The notes: generated by a model not told the origin, from the sequence alone. DNA of 64,000 bases from Kribbella antibiotica (GCF_004349055.1 NZ_SMKX01000032.1:1-64000); one strand, 5' to 3'. Shown: positions 28,844-39,441, numbered from the stretch's first letter. Made by a program: numbers and translations.

Positions 28844-29914
28844 ATGAGCGATCTCGATCCTGGACGTGTGCGCCCTCAACAGCAGTACGCCAGTCTGTAC
28901 ACAGACTTGCTCCGAACGGTGCAGGAGCTCGGACTGCTGCGCCGGCGCCGCGGCTACTACTACACGCGGATGAGCTGCGCCGCCGCCGTGCTGGTTGGTA
29001 TCGCGGTCGGCGCCGTCGTACTGGGTGACTCCTGGTTCCAGCTGGTGCTGGCCGTCGTACTGGCGCTGACGCTCGTGCAGGTGGCGTTCCTGAGCCACGA
29101 CAGCGCGCACCGGCAGATCTTCGACTCGGCCGCGCGCAACGACTGGACAGCCCGGATCCTGTCCGGGGGCGTGCTGGGGATGAGCGCCACCTGGTGGCGG
29201 ACCAAGCACAACCGCCACCACGGTGCGCCGAACCAGGTGGACAAGGACCCCGACGTACAGATGAAGGTGCTGGCCTTCACGCCAGATGACGTCGTACGAC
29301 GCAAGCCGTTCGGACGGTGGTTGGCGGACCGGCAGGGGTGGTTCTTCTTCCCGCTGCTGACGCTGGAGGGCGTTGCGCTTCATGTGTCGAGCATTCAGCA
29401 CCTGATGCGGCGAGACGCGAGCAAGGCCGAACGCGTCGACCTCGGAGTGGTGATTGCACGGCTCACCCTGTACGTCGCTGCGGTGTACCTGCTGCTGCCG
29501 GTCGACAAGGCCACTGCGTTCCTAGGTTTGCAGCTGGCTGTCTTCGGCCTCTTCCTCGGCGCAGCGTTCGCTCCGAACCACAAGGGCATGCCACTGGTAC
29601 CAGCCGGCATGAAGCTCGACTTCCTACGCCGCCAGGTGCTCACTTCACGCAACATCCGCGGCGGAGTCATCACCGACTTCGCCATGGGCGGCCTCAACTA
29701 CCAGATCGAGCACCACCTCTTCCCCAGCATGCCCCGGCCGACACTGCGCCGTGTCCGACCCATCGTGCGCGAGTACTGCGAGCTTCACGGCATCTCCTAC
29801 ACCGAGGTCGGCCTCTTCTCGTCGTACCGGATCGTCGTCGACTACCTGAACAACGTCGGGCTCAGGGCGCGCGACCCGTTCGAATGCCCGTTGGTGGCCA
29901 CGTACCGCAAGTAG
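28844..29914 (+). CDS. Membrane fatty acid desaturase (copy 2 of tandem pair)
   Basis: 356 residues from ATG 28844, with GGAG 7 nt upstream. It has the same length and architecture as copy 1, with His boxes HDSAH, HNRHH and QIEHHLFPSMPRP, and long identical blocks around the third box and the C-terminal DYLNNVGLRARDPF. This is a clear tandem duplication. Differences concentrate in the first membrane helices and the middle loop, so the two may differ in chain position or temperature response. The stop is 10 bp before the next gene, suggesting a three-gene unit. Confidence 0.92.
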   Translation: MSDLDPGRVRPQQQYASLYTDLLRTVQELGLLRRRRGYYYTRMSCAAAVLVGIAVGAVVLGDSWFQLVLAVVLALTLVQVAFLSHDSAHRQIFDSAARNDWTARILSGGVLGMSATWWRTKHNRHHGAPNQVDKDPDVQMKVLAFTPDDVVRRKPFGRWLADRQGWFFFPLLTLEGVALHVSSIQHLMRRDASKAERVDLGVVIARLTLYVAAVYLLLPVDKATAFLGLQLAVFGLFLGAAFAPNHKGMPLVPAGMKLDFLRRQVLTSRNIRGGVITDFAMGGLNYQIEHHLFPSMPRPTLRRVRPIVREYCELHGISYTEVGLFSSYRIVVDYLNNVGLRARDPFECPLVATYRK

Positions 29915-29924
29915 TGTGACGAGC

Positions 29925-30779
29925 ATGCTGCTGGGACTGGTGTGTGCGCTTGCTGCTGCGGTTGCCTATGGATTGGCATCGGTGCTGCAGGCTGCGGCGG
30001 CGCGGACCAGTCCTGATGTCAGTGCGCGCGGAGTGGTTCGGATCGTTGGGCAGTGGCGGTTCCTGGTCGGCATCGGGATGGATGTAGTCGGCTTCGGGCT
30101 GCAGATGGTTGCCCTGCAGTCGTTGCCGCTGTTCGTGGTCCAGGCTGCGCTGGCCGCCAGCCTCGCGGTGACCGCGGTCGTATCGCGCCTGCTCGGCCTA
30201 CGACTCGGAGCTCGCGAGTGGACCGCTGTGGCTGCGGTCTGCGGTGGGCTTGCGCTGCTGGGGATCTCGGCCGGCAGCGAAGGCGGTACGGCGGCCGGTC
30301 ACGGATTCCGGATGTGGTTGATCGGGGCAACGGTCGCGCTCGGTCTGGCCGGGCTGGCGACTCAGCGCGCCCCGCAGCGGTTGCGCGCTCCCCTGCTGGG
30401 CCTGGTCGCCGGACTGGCCTTCGGCGTGGTGGCGATCTCGGGGCGGATCATCCACGACTTCCACCCGCTCAAGCTGCTCGCCGAGCCCGCGCTCTACACC
30501 GCAGTCGTGAGCGGCGCGCTGGCGATGTTCTTCTACGCGTCGGCGCTCCAGCGCGGCGGCGTGACCATGGCGACGGCCATGCTCGTGGTTGGCGAGACCG
30601 TGTTCCCGGCGCTGGTCGGGCTACTCGCGCTCGGCGATCACTCGCGGCCTGGGTTCGGCGCGATTGCGGTCGGCGGCTTCCTCATCGCGGTCGCCGCCGC
30701 CGTCGTACTGGCTCGTTTCGGTGAGCCACCGGCTACGACGCCGGCGGGATCTCTCCCGAGCCACGAATCGTCAGTTTGA
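29925..30779 (+). CDS. DMT-like integral membrane protein
   Basis: 284 residues from ATG 29925 (GTG 29916 possible). Nine or ten hydrophobic helices, with the internal two-fold pattern of drug/metabolite transporter (EamA-like) proteins: LVCALAAAVAYGLASVLQAAAAR at the start, LPLFVVQAALAASLAVTAVVSRLLG near 66, and a C-terminal GGVTMATAMLVVGETVFPALVGLLALGD. Substrate is unknown. It starts 10 bp after desaturase copy 2. Its 3' end overlaps the convergent LacI-family gene by 47 bp. Confidence 0.8.
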   Translation: MLLGLVCALAAAVAYGLASVLQAAAARTSPDVSARGVVRIVGQWRFLVGIGMDVVGFGLQMVALQSLPLFVVQAALAASLAVTAVVSRLLGLRLGAREWTAVAAVCGGLALLGISAGSEGGTAAGHGFRMWLIGATVALGLAGLATQRAPQRLRAPLLGLVAGLAFGVVAISGRIIHDFHPLKLLAEPALYTAVVSGALAMFFYASALQRGGVTMATAMLVVGETVFPALVGLLALGDHSRPGFGAIAVGGFLIAVAAAVVLARFGEPPATTPAGSLPSHESSV

Positions 30780-31764
30780 CCGGCACCCGCACGGTCCGGC
30801 CGGGGCGGTGCGGCTCGGGAAGGCGCTCGGTCATCAACTGAATCGCCGTCCGGGCCATCACGTCGGCTGACTGCGCCACCGCGGTCAGGCCGGGCTTGAG
30901 CAGGTCGCCGAGAGCGAGGTCGTCGAACGAGACGAGCGCGACCTGATCACGACGGCCGGCCAATCCGCGCAGCACCTCGGCGGTGGTCATGTTGTTGGCC
31001 GACAGCAACGCTGTCGCCGGCTCAGGCCGATCCAGCACGGCCGAGAGCGTGATGCCGATGCCCTCGGTGGTCGGCTCGGACAGGTGCACGAGGTCTTCGT
31101 CGACGTCGATGCGGTGCCGGGCCATCGCGGCCCGATAGGCGACCACGCGCTCGCGCGCGGTGAAGATGCGCTCGTCGTCACCGAGGTACGCGATCCGCCG
31201 ATGCCCCTGCCGCACCAAGTGGTCGATCGCCTGATCGATACCACCGGCGTTGTCAGCCAGTACGGCGTCTGCCTCGATCCCGTGCGCGGGACGGTCGATC
31301 GTGACGACCGCCATCCCGGCATCGACATGCGGTGCCAGGTACTCCTGGGTCTCCCCGATCGGCGCCATGATGAGCGCGTCCGGGCGGCGCGCGACGAACT
31401 CCAGACAGACGTCCCGCTCACGCTCGGGGTCCTCGTCGGTCAGGCCGATCATCACCACGGAGCCCGACGAGCGGGCCCACAGCTCCACCGCACGGCCGAG
31501 CGAGGCGAAGAACGGGTCGCCGATATCGCGGATGACGACCGCGATCGTGCCGGTCTTGCCGCGGCGCAGCATCCGGGCCGACTCGTTCGGCGTGTAGTTC
31601 AGGTCCTTGATCGCCGACTGGACCTTGGCGGTCAGCTCGGGGCTGACGTTCGGCTCCTCGTTGACCACCCGCGACACCGTCTTCAGTGCCACTCCGGCCC
31701 GGGCCGCGACCTCCTTCATCGTGGGCCGGCGCTGGCCCGTTCCGTTCATACCGCTGATGCTCAT
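30733..31764 (-). CDS. LacI family transcriptional regulator
   Basis: 343 residues. The N-terminal LacI helix-turn-helix (TMKEVAARAGVALKTVSRVVNEEPNVSPE, about 15-45) with hinge helix (NESARMLRRG) is followed by a periplasmic-binding-type sensor domain (GTIAVVIRDIGDPFFASLGRAVE near 72 onward, ending in PVKLTIRGSGEIPP). It should repress sugar-uptake or catabolic genes, but no sugar operon is adjacent, so the target is elsewhere or it is a global regulator. The 3' end overlaps the DMT gene. Confidence 0.93.
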   Translation of the reverse strand: MSISGMNGTGQRRPTMKEVAARAGVALKTVSRVVNEEPNVSPELTAKVQSAIKDLNYTPNESARMLRRGKTGTIAVVIRDIGDPFFASLGRAVELWARSSGSVVMIGLTDEDPERERDVCLEFVARRPDALIMAPIGETQEYLAPHVDAGMAVVTIDRPAHGIEADAVLADNAGGIDQAIDHLVRQGHRRIAYLGDDERIFTARERVVAYRAAMARHRIDVDEDLVHLSEPTTEGIGITLSAVLDRPEPATALLSANNMTTAEVLRGLAGRRDQVALVSFDDLALGDLLKPGLTAVAQSADVMARTAIQLMTERLPEPHRPGRTVRVPVKLTIRGSGEIPPAS

Positions 31765-31807
31765 CGCCGGCCCACTCTCTGAAGTCGCTACTGGTTCTGC
31801 ACGACGA

Positions 31808-33502
31808 TTAGCTCTGTACGACGATCGGGATGATCATCGGGCGCCGGCGGTGGGTGTCGCTGACCCACTTGCCGACCACCCGGCGAATGATCTGCTGCAA
31901 CTGGTAGATGTCGTCCACCCCGCCGCCGATCGCCTTCGCCATCTCCGCCTCGATCTTCGGCTTCAGGTCGTCGAAGACAGTGTCGTCCTCGGCGAACCCG
32001 CGGGCCTGGATCTCGGGTCCGGCAGTCAGCTTCCCGGTGACGGAGTCCATCACGGCAATCACCGAAATGAAACCCTCGTCGCCCAGAATCCGCCGATCCT
32101 TCAGCGAAGTCTCGGTGATGTCGCCGACCGTCGAGCCGTCCACGAAGACGTAACCGCAGTCGACCTTGCCGGCCACGACGGCCTTGCGGTCGATCAGGTC
32201 GACCACCACACCGTCCTCGACGACGACCACGTTCTCACGCGGTACGCCGGTCTGGATCGCCAGCTCGGCGTTCGCGTGCAGGTGCCGGATCTCGCCGTGC
32301 ACCGGCATCACGTTGCGCGGCTTCACGATGTTGTAGCAGTAGAGCAGCTCGCCGGCACTCGCGTGACCAGAGACGTGCACCAGCGCGTTGCCCTTGTGGA
32401 CCACGTTCGCGCCGTGCCGGGTCAGACCGTTGATCACCCGGTAGACCGAGTTCTCGTTGCCCGGGATCAGCGACGACGCCAGGACGACGGTGTCACCCGG
32501 CTGGATCTGGACGACGTGGTGGTCGTTGGCCGCGATCCGGGACAGCGCCGACATCGGCTCGCCCTGGGACCCGGTGGAGACCAGCACGACCTGCTCGGGC
32601 GGGTAGTTCTCCAGCTCGCGCATGTCGATCAGCGTGTCACCGGGCACGGTCAGGAACCCGAGATCACGGGCCACGGCCATGTTGCGGACCATCGACCGGC
32701 CGACGTACGCGACCTTGCGGCGGTGCTTCACGGCCGCGTCCATGATCTGCTGGACGCGGTGCACGTGCGAGGCGAAACAGGCCACGATGATGCGCTGGTT
32801 CTTCGCCTTGTTGAAGACGCCGTCCAGCACCGGGGCGATATCGCGCTCGTGGGTGGTGAAGCCGGGGACCTCGGAGTTGGTGGAGTCGACCAGGAACAGG
32901 TCGACCCCTTCCTCGCCGAGCCGCGCGAACGCGTTCAGGTCGGTGATCCGGCCGTCCAGCGGCAGCTGGTCCATCTTGAAGTCACCGGTGTGCAGCACCA
33001 TGCCGGCCGGAGTGCGGATCGCGACCGCGAGCGCATCCGGGATGGAGTGGTTGACCGCGACGAACTCGCAGACGAACGGGCCGATCTGCAGCTTCTCGCC
33101 CTCGACCACGGTCTGCTGCGGCACGTTGCGGTGCCGGTGCTCCTTCAGCTTGCCCTCGAGGAACGCGAGCGTGAGCTGCGACCCGATCACCGGGATGTCG
33201 CCGCGTTCGCGCAGCAGGTAGGGCAACCCGCCGATGTGGTCCTCGTGGCCGTGCGTCAGCACGACCGCGACGACGTCGTCCAGCCGGTCCCGGATCGGCT
33301 GGAAGTCCGGCAGGATCAGGTCCACGCCGGGCTGGTTCTCGTCCGGGAACAGTACGCCGCAGTCGACGATCAGCAGCTTGCCGTCGTACTCGAACACGGT
33401 CATGTTGCGGCCTACTTCACCGAGGCCGCCGAGCGGGATGACCCGCAAAGCGCCCGGAGCCAGCGGTCCGGGCGCGTCAAGATTCGGATGGGGATGGCTC
33501 AT
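31808..33502 (-). CDS. rnj: Ribonuclease J
   Basis: 564 residues. Metallo-beta-lactamase/beta-CASP nuclease with 5'-3' exo- and endonuclease activity, central to mRNA decay and rRNA maturation. Metal site HGHEDHIGG is near 84-92, further ligands in VNHSIPD (near 150) and HTGDFKMD, and the beta-CASP segment includes STGSQGEPMSALSR near 330 and HVSGHAS near 388. Its ATG overlaps the dapA stop in an ATGA, so dapA-rnj are coupled. This pair is conserved in actinobacteria. Confidence 0.96.
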   Translation of the reverse strand: MSHPHPNLDAPGPLAPGALRVIPLGGLGEVGRNMTVFEYDGKLLIVDCGVLFPDENQPGVDLILPDFQPIRDRLDDVVAVVLTHGHEDHIGGLPYLLRERGDIPVIGSQLTLAFLEGKLKEHRHRNVPQQTVVEGEKLQIGPFVCEFVAVNHSIPDALAVAIRTPAGMVLHTGDFKMDQLPLDGRITDLNAFARLGEEGVDLFLVDSTNSEVPGFTTHERDIAPVLDGVFNKAKNQRIIVACFASHVHRVQQIMDAAVKHRRKVAYVGRSMVRNMAVARDLGFLTVPGDTLIDMRELENYPPEQVVLVSTGSQGEPMSALSRIAANDHHVVQIQPGDTVVLASSLIPGNENSVYRVINGLTRHGANVVHKGNALVHVSGHASAGELLYCYNIVKPRNVMPVHGEIRHLHANAELAIQTGVPRENVVVVEDGVVVDLIDRKAVVAGKVDCGYVFVDGSTVGDITETSLKDRRILGDEGFISVIAVMDSVTGKLTAGPEIQARGFAEDDTVFDDLKPKIEAEMAKAIGGGVDDIYQLQQIIRRVVGKWVSDTHRRRPMIIPIVVQS

Positions 33503-34413
33503 GCAATCAGTCCTGCCAGTTTCAAGTCGGTGGTGAGCCGGTCTGCTTGCGCAGGCGTGGCCTCGATCAGCGGCAACCGGAGGGTCGCGTGGTCGAGGAC
33601 GCCGGCCAGCTTGAGCGCGGCCTTCACCATGATGGCGCCCTGGGTAATGGTCATAATCGTCTCGACGGCGGGCACCAACCGTCGATCAATCTCTTGTGCG
33701 CGGGCGAGGTCGCCGGCCACCGCGGCGTCGATCAGCTGCCGGTACTCCGGGCTTGCGACATGGGCGACCACACTCGCGATCCCCACCGCACCGATCGCCA
33801 GCATGGCGAGGTTCAGCTCGTCGGCACCGCAGTAGTAGAACAGATCGGTGTTCGCGAGCACCTTGGTGGTGGCGGCCAGGTCGCCCTTGGCGTCCTTCAC
33901 CGCGACGATCCGCGGGTGCTCGGCGAGCGCGATCAGCGTCTCGGTCGTGATCGCGACCCCGGCGCGGCCAGGGATGTCGTACACGAGGTTCGGCAAACCG
34001 GTCGCGTCGGCGACCTGGACGAAGTGCTGACGCAGACCCTCCTGCGGAGGCTTGTTGTAGTACGGCGTCACGACCAGCAGCCCGTCGGCACCGGCGGCCT
34101 CGGCCTGCCGGGCGAGCTCGATGGTGTGGGCGGTGTCGTTCGTCCCGACCCCGGCGACGAGCTTGGCGCGGTCGCCGACGGCTTCCCGGACGGCGCGGAT
34201 GATGTCCGCCTTCTCCTGGTCGGAGGTGGTCGGGGCCTCGCCGGTGGTGCCGTTCAGGATGAGGGCGTCGTTCCCGCCGTCGACAAGATGCGTGGCCACC
34301 TTCTGGGCCGCAACCAGATCGAGCGATCCGTCAGGCTGGAAGGGAGTGACCATTGCCGTCGTCAGGCGGCCGAAGGGCAGCGCCGGTGCGGCTAGAGGTT
34401 CAGGCGAGGGCAT
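33499..34413 (-). CDS. dapA: 4-hydroxy-tetrahydrodipicolinate synthase
   Basis: 304 residues, (beta/alpha)8 barrel. It condenses pyruvate with aspartate semialdehyde, the first committed step to lysine and diaminopimelate. The signature GGNDALILNGTTGEAPTTSDQEK is near 46-68, YYNKPPQEG has the catalytic Tyr near 140, the substrate site is YDIPGRAG, and the Schiff-base Lys is in IVAVKDAKGD near 173. It is translationally coupled to rnj. The next pathway enzyme, dapB, is 15 kb away at 49.0 kb. Confidence 0.96.
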   Translation of the reverse strand: MPSPEPLAAPALPFGRLTTAMVTPFQPDGSLDLVAAQKVATHLVDGGNDALILNGTTGEAPTTSDQEKADIIRAVREAVGDRAKLVAGVGTNDTAHTIELARQAEAAGADGLLVVTPYYNKPPQEGLRQHFVQVADATGLPNLVYDIPGRAGVAITTETLIALAEHPRIVAVKDAKGDLAATTKVLANTDLFYYCGADELNLAMLAIGAVGIASVVAHVASPEYRQLIDAAVAGDLARAQEIDRRLVPAVETIMTITQGAIMVKAALKLAGVLDHATLRLPLIEATPAQADRLTTDLKLAGLIA

Positions 34414-34456
34414 GGTGCTCAGATTACCGTCCCGACGCCCTGAAGAAATGAGTAGG

Positions 34457-34496
34457 CCTGGTAGCTGTCCGCTCGGGGGTCCGGGCAGCTACCAGG
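34457..34496 (-). terminator. Intrinsic-type hairpin between YdjM-like gene and dapA
   Basis: Arms 34457-34471 and 34482-34496 form a 15-bp stem with one mismatch. On the minus strand it is followed by CTACTCATTTCTTC, a loosely T-rich tail. It lies 113 bp past the YdjM-like stop and 44 bp before the dapA start. Confidence 0.55.
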
Positions 34497-34609
34497 CTCA
34501 CTGGTCCTATCGGGTGCGCCCAAGGAGTCGTTACAGGTTCCACGAAAAAAGTCTGGAAAAGTTTTTGGGACCACAATGCGTAATGCCTCCGTAGCTCTCT
34601 GTCGATAAA

Positions 34610-35404
34610 TCAGTGATCTGCAACCCAGATCGAGGTCGCATTGAAGGCTTGTTCAACGATTTGCCAGGCCCCGGGAAGCAGCAGGACACCAGCAACCAGT
34701 AACGCCGGTACGACGACCAGCCGCTCGACCCAGCTGTTCGTACTGAACCGGAGTAGTCGCGGCAGTCGTATTTCGTACCAGGTCTCGCCGCGGATGGGCA
34801 GTGGCCAAAGCCACGGGCATCCGGAGCGCGTCAGGCTGTCGCCCAGACAGTGGGTGAACATCCCGAGCCCGACCGCGACACCGATCCAGCCACCGATCCC
34901 CGCATAGCCGGCCTGCAGGGCGTCAGCGGGCGTCGTACCGGGGAGTGCTGCACCGAAGATCGAGTAGGCGGTGGCTCCCAGTACGGCGAACAGGACCCAG
35001 TCACCGAGCACATGAGCCGCGAGCAGCAGCCCGGTGGCGGCGATGGCCAGGACCGCCCACTTGCCGCGGTCCCCCAGGCTGGCGGCGAGCATGCCGAGCC
35101 CGATCGCGGCCGCCAGGGTGTGCGACGCGTGGCGATGCTTGCCGGTGCTGTCCTCGTCCCGCGGACCCTTGGTGAGGTTGTAGAGGACACCGGAGAAGGT
35201 CCGGATCGCACTGGAGATCAGGCCGGTGATCGGCCCGAGGATCCGAGACGCACTCCCGCCCGGGTGATCCAGATCCGGCACCAACGCGTAGCCGGCCGTG
35301 GCCGCCGCGAACGGGATCACCTCGGCCACCGAGGTCAACCCGACCATCGGCGCGACCGCCAGCCCCACGACCCATCCCGACAACGCATGCGACCGCCCCA
35401 TCAT
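34610..35404 (-). CDS. YdjM/DUF457-like membrane-bound metal-dependent hydrolase
   Basis: 264 residues with four or five transmembrane helices. Conserved polar motifs of the family are present: GRSHALSG at the N-terminus, LVPDLDHPGGSASR near 41-54, KHRHASHTLA near 89-98, and HCLGDSLTRSGCPWLWP near 184-200. These His/Asp residues probably bind metal. In E. coli the homologue YdjM belongs to the LexA regulon, but I see no SOS box upstream here. The substrate, probably a lipid or envelope component, is unknown. Confidence 0.88.
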   Translation of the reverse strand: MMGRSHALSGWVVGLAVAPMVGLTSVAEVIPFAAATAGYALVPDLDHPGGSASRILGPITGLISSAIRTFSGVLYNLTKGPRDEDSTGKHRHASHTLAAAIGLGMLAASLGDRGKWAVLAIAATGLLLAAHVLGDWVLFAVLGATAYSIFGAALPGTTPADALQAGYAGIGGWIGVAVGLGMFTHCLGDSLTRSGCPWLWPLPIRGETWYEIRLPRLLRFSTNSWVERLVVVPALLVAGVLLLPGAWQIVEQAFNATSIWVADH

Positions 35405-35490
35405 TGGTGCGCCTCACTCCCCTCCAGCAAGCTGCCATTCTCTCAATTTCGTCTCAGTAGTCACAACAGCCACACCCGTCCCCGCCGCTT

Positions 35491-36958
<1,468 letters not shown>

Positions 36959-36977
36959 ACGACGTCCGGGTTGCCTT

Positions 36978-37101
36978 CTGGCCGGTCGCATCCCTGCGGC
37001 CGGCCAGCCCCATTTGATGGGTCAGCCCACCGCGTTGCGGGTGGGCTAGCTGCATGCAGTTGGCCAACCCACAACCCCGTGGGTCAGCCCATCAAATGGG
37101 G
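36978..37101. terminator. Multi-hairpin bidirectional terminator between argG and paaE
   Basis: The 161-bp gap between convergent genes holds a GC-rich hairpin (36978-37007, outer arms TGGCCGG/CCGGCCA) and a perfect 14-bp inverted repeat, 37008-37021 with 37088-37101 (CCCCATTTGATGGG and complement), whose loop contains further AGCCCAC/GTGGGCT pairing. Confidence 0.75.
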
Positions 37102-37119
37102 ACCGGCAGCGCGGCGCTG

Positions 37120-38208
37120 CTAGGCGTCGAAGTCGACGGTGACCGCGGGAGTGGTGGGGTGGGACTGGCAGGTGAGGACGTAGCCGGCCTTGATTTCGTC
37201 GGGCTCGAGGGCCCAGTTGGTGTCCATGCGGACTTCGCCGTCGAGGACCTTGGCTCGGCAGGTGCCGCAGACGCCGCCTTTGCAGGCGAAGGGGGCGTCG
37301 GAGCGGACGGCGAGGGTGGCGTCGAGGATGGGCCGGGCGTTCTCGCCGAGGGGGAAGGTGGAGCGGCGGCCGTCGAGGATGACGGTGACCTGGGCTGCGT
37401 CCGCGTCGGGGGTGGTGTCTTCGACGGGAGGCTTGGGGGCTTCGTCGCCGATGTGGAAGAGCTCTGCGTGGACCTGGGAGCGGTCGACACCTTCTGAGAG
37501 CAAGAGGTCCTGGGCGCCGACGACCATGGCGTAGGGACCGCACAGGAACCACTCATCGACGCCGGCGATCGGCAGGATGGTGGCGAAGATGCGCTGGAGG
37601 CGGTCTGCGTCGATGCGGCCGCTGAAGAGCTCCACCTCGGTCGACTCACGCGACAACACGTGCACGAGGTGCAGGCGCTCGGCGTACACGTCTTTGAGGT
37701 CGGCCAGCTCGTCGGCGAACATCACTGAGCCTGCAGTGCGGTTGCCGTAGAGCAGGGTGACGCGGCTGGACGGCTCCACGGACAGGGTGGTGGCGACCAG
37801 CGACAGCACCGGTGTGATGCCACTGCCTGCGGCTACGAAGGCGTAGTGCTTGGCGTTGGCCGGGTCGAGCGTCGTACCGAAGCGGCCGAGCGGCGTCATC
37901 ACCTCGAGCTCGTCGCCCGGCTTGAGCTCGTTCGCCGCGTACGCCGAGAAGGTGCCGCCGGGGATCCGCTTCACACCGATCCGCAACACACCGGAACCAG
38001 CGCGCGAGCAGATCGAGTAGCTGCGCCGCACATCCTCACCAGTACGGCGGACTGTCAGGTGCTGGCCCGCAGCGAAGTCGTACTCCCCCGCCAGCTCAGC
38101 CGGTACGGCGAAGGTGATCGCGACCGAGTCATCGGTCAGCGCCTCGATCGCGGCGACCTTCAGCGCGTGGAACGCGGCTCTGCGCCGCGGGGCAGTCACA
38201 GTAGTCAT
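37120..38208 (-). CDS. paaE: Phenylacetyl-CoA epoxidase reductase subunit PaaE
   Basis: 362 residues. N-terminal FAD-binding ferredoxin-reductase domain (RRSYSICSRAG near 60-70, GGTFSAYAANELKPGD), an NAD-binding domain (FVAAGSGITPVLSLVATTL near 122) and a C-terminal plant-type 2Fe-2S domain with CKGGVCGTC near 309 and a final Cys in LTCQSHP. It passes electrons from NADPH to the PaaABCD oxygenase, which epoxidises phenylacetyl-CoA. Last gene of the paaABCDE operon, 25 bp after paaD. Confidence 0.94.
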   Translation of the reverse strand: MTTVTAPRRRAAFHALKVAAIEALTDDSVAITFAVPAELAGEYDFAAGQHLTVRRTGEDVRRSYSICSRAGSGVLRIGVKRIPGGTFSAYAANELKPGDELEVMTPLGRFGTTLDPANAKHYAFVAAGSGITPVLSLVATTLSVEPSSRVTLLYGNRTAGSVMFADELADLKDVYAERLHLVHVLSRESTEVELFSGRIDADRLQRIFATILPIAGVDEWFLCGPYAMVVGAQDLLLSEGVDRSQVHAELFHIGDEAPKPPVEDTTPDADAAQVTVILDGRRSTFPLGENARPILDATLAVRSDAPFACKGGVCGTCRAKVLDGEVRMDTNWALEPDEIKAGYVLTCQSHPTTPAVTVDFDA

Positions 38209-38233
38209 TTAGATCGCCTTGCTGCGTTGGTTC

Positions 38234-38713
38234 TCAAATGGATTTGAAGTGATCGAAGGGCTCACGGCAACTGTTGCAGCGCCAGAGCGACTTGCAGGAC
38301 GTGGACCCGAAGCGACTCAGCTCGGACGTGTCGGGTGAGCCGCACAGCGGACAGCGCAGAGTCAGCGACAGCATCACCGGACCGCCGACAGCACGCGTCC
38401 CAGTCGGCGGTGCGATCCCGTACTCGGTCAGCTTCGACTTGCCGGCCTCGCTCATCCAGTCCGTCGTCCACGCAGGCGACAGGACAGTTTCCACATGGCC
38501 TTCGACGCCCAGATGGTTAAGCGTCAGCTCAACCTCATGCCGGATCAGATCCATCGCAGGACAGCCCGAGTACGTCGGTGTGATCGTCACAACGACCTCA
38601 TCACCCTCATGCCGCACACCGCGCAGCACTCCGAGGTCAGCGATCGTCAGCACCGGCACCTCCGGGTCAGCGACCTCACCAACCGCGTCGAGGATCGCTG
38701 CGTCGCTCACCAT
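38234..38713 (-). CDS. paaD: Phenylacetyl-CoA epoxidase assembly subunit PaaD
   Basis: 159 residues from ATG 38713, which overlaps the paaC 3' end by 7 nt; an upstream extension in the same frame would run deep into paaC and is rejected. The MIP18-like N-terminal domain has VADPEVPVLTIADLGVLRGV and ITPTYSGCPAMDLI. The C-terminus has a zinc-ribbon-like cysteine set (CPLCG...SCKSLWRCNSCREPF). PaaD is needed for maturation or stability of the epoxidase. Confidence 0.93.
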   Translation of the reverse strand: MVSDAAILDAVGEVADPEVPVLTIADLGVLRGVRHEGDEVVVTITPTYSGCPAMDLIRHEVELTLNHLGVEGHVETVLSPAWTTDWMSEAGKSKLTEYGIAPPTGTRAVGGPVMLSLTLRCPLCGSPDTSELSRFGSTSCKSLWRCNSCREPFDHFKSI

Positions 38714-39441
38714 GTCGCACCCGGATGTGAACGCGCCACATGCTGCAGCTCGGCCAGCAGGAACCCCATGTGCTCGGTGTGCTGACCACTCCGACCACCC
38801 CGATGCTGGTACGACGCTTCTGGCCGACTGCACGTGGATTCGTCGATCACCGCGAGCACTCGGCGTTCCCACTCATCCCGCAGTCCCGCCGGGTCCACAG
38901 CGACCGGCAGTCGTCGTACGAGATCGTCTGACTCGAACAGCTCGGCGGTGTACGGCCAGAGCTCGTCCAGCGCTGCCTGCATGCGCCGATGACTCTCCGA
39001 GGTCCCGTCGCCGAGCCGGAGCACCCACTGCGTCGCATGGTCGACGTGGTACGCGACCTCCTTGACCGCCTTACCTGCAACGCCGGACAGCGTCTCGTCG
39101 GCGCTCGCCCGCAGCTCGTCGTACAGGAGGTGCTGGTACGAGGCGAAGTACAGCAGGCGGGCCATGGCGTGCGCGAAGTCGCCGTTCGGCAGCTCGCACA
39201 GCTGCACGTTGAGGAACTCGCGCTCCTCTCGGAAGTACGCCAGGTCGTCCTCAGTGCGGCCGTCCATCGAACCGGCGTACTGCAGCAGCGAGCGAGCCTG
39301 CCCCAGCTGGTCGAGACCGATGTTGCCCAGGGCAACATCCTCCTCGAGCTGCGGCGCGGCCGCGATCCACTCGGCCATGCGCTGCGCGGCGATCAGCGCA
39401 TCGTCACCGAGCCGAAGTGCGTATGTGAAGAGATCGCTCAC
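38707..39441 (-). CDS. paaC: Phenylacetyl-CoA epoxidase structural subunit PaaC
   Basis: 244 residues, all-helical ferritin-like fold. It begins LFTYALRLGDDALIAAQRMAEWIAAAP and has LGNIGLDQLGQARSLLQYAG near 38 and VKEVAYHVDHATQWVLRLGDGT near 126, typical of PaaC, which pairs with PaaA but is catalytically inactive. GTG 39441 overlaps the paaB stop (GTGA). Confidence 0.95.
   Translation of the reverse strand: MSDLFTYALRLGDDALIAAQRMAEWIAAAPQLEEDVALGNIGLDQLGQARSLLQYAGSMDGRTEDDLAYFREEREFLNVQLCELPNGDFAHAMARLLYFASYQHLLYDELRASADETLSGVAGKAVKEVAYHVDHATQWVLRLGDGTSESHRRMQAALDELWPYTAELFESDDLVRRLPVAVDPAGLRDEWERRVLAVIDESTCSRPEASYQHRGGRSGQHTEHMGFLLAELQHVARSHPGATW

Noticed and set aside
31607-33835. 742-codon plus-strand frame opposite rnj
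   Set aside because: Antisense to an unmistakable ribonuclease J.
34500-34610. AT-rich tract with AAAAAAGTC and GTTTTTGGG before dapA
   Set aside because: Could contain a promoter, but I could not fix -35/-10 elements with confidence.
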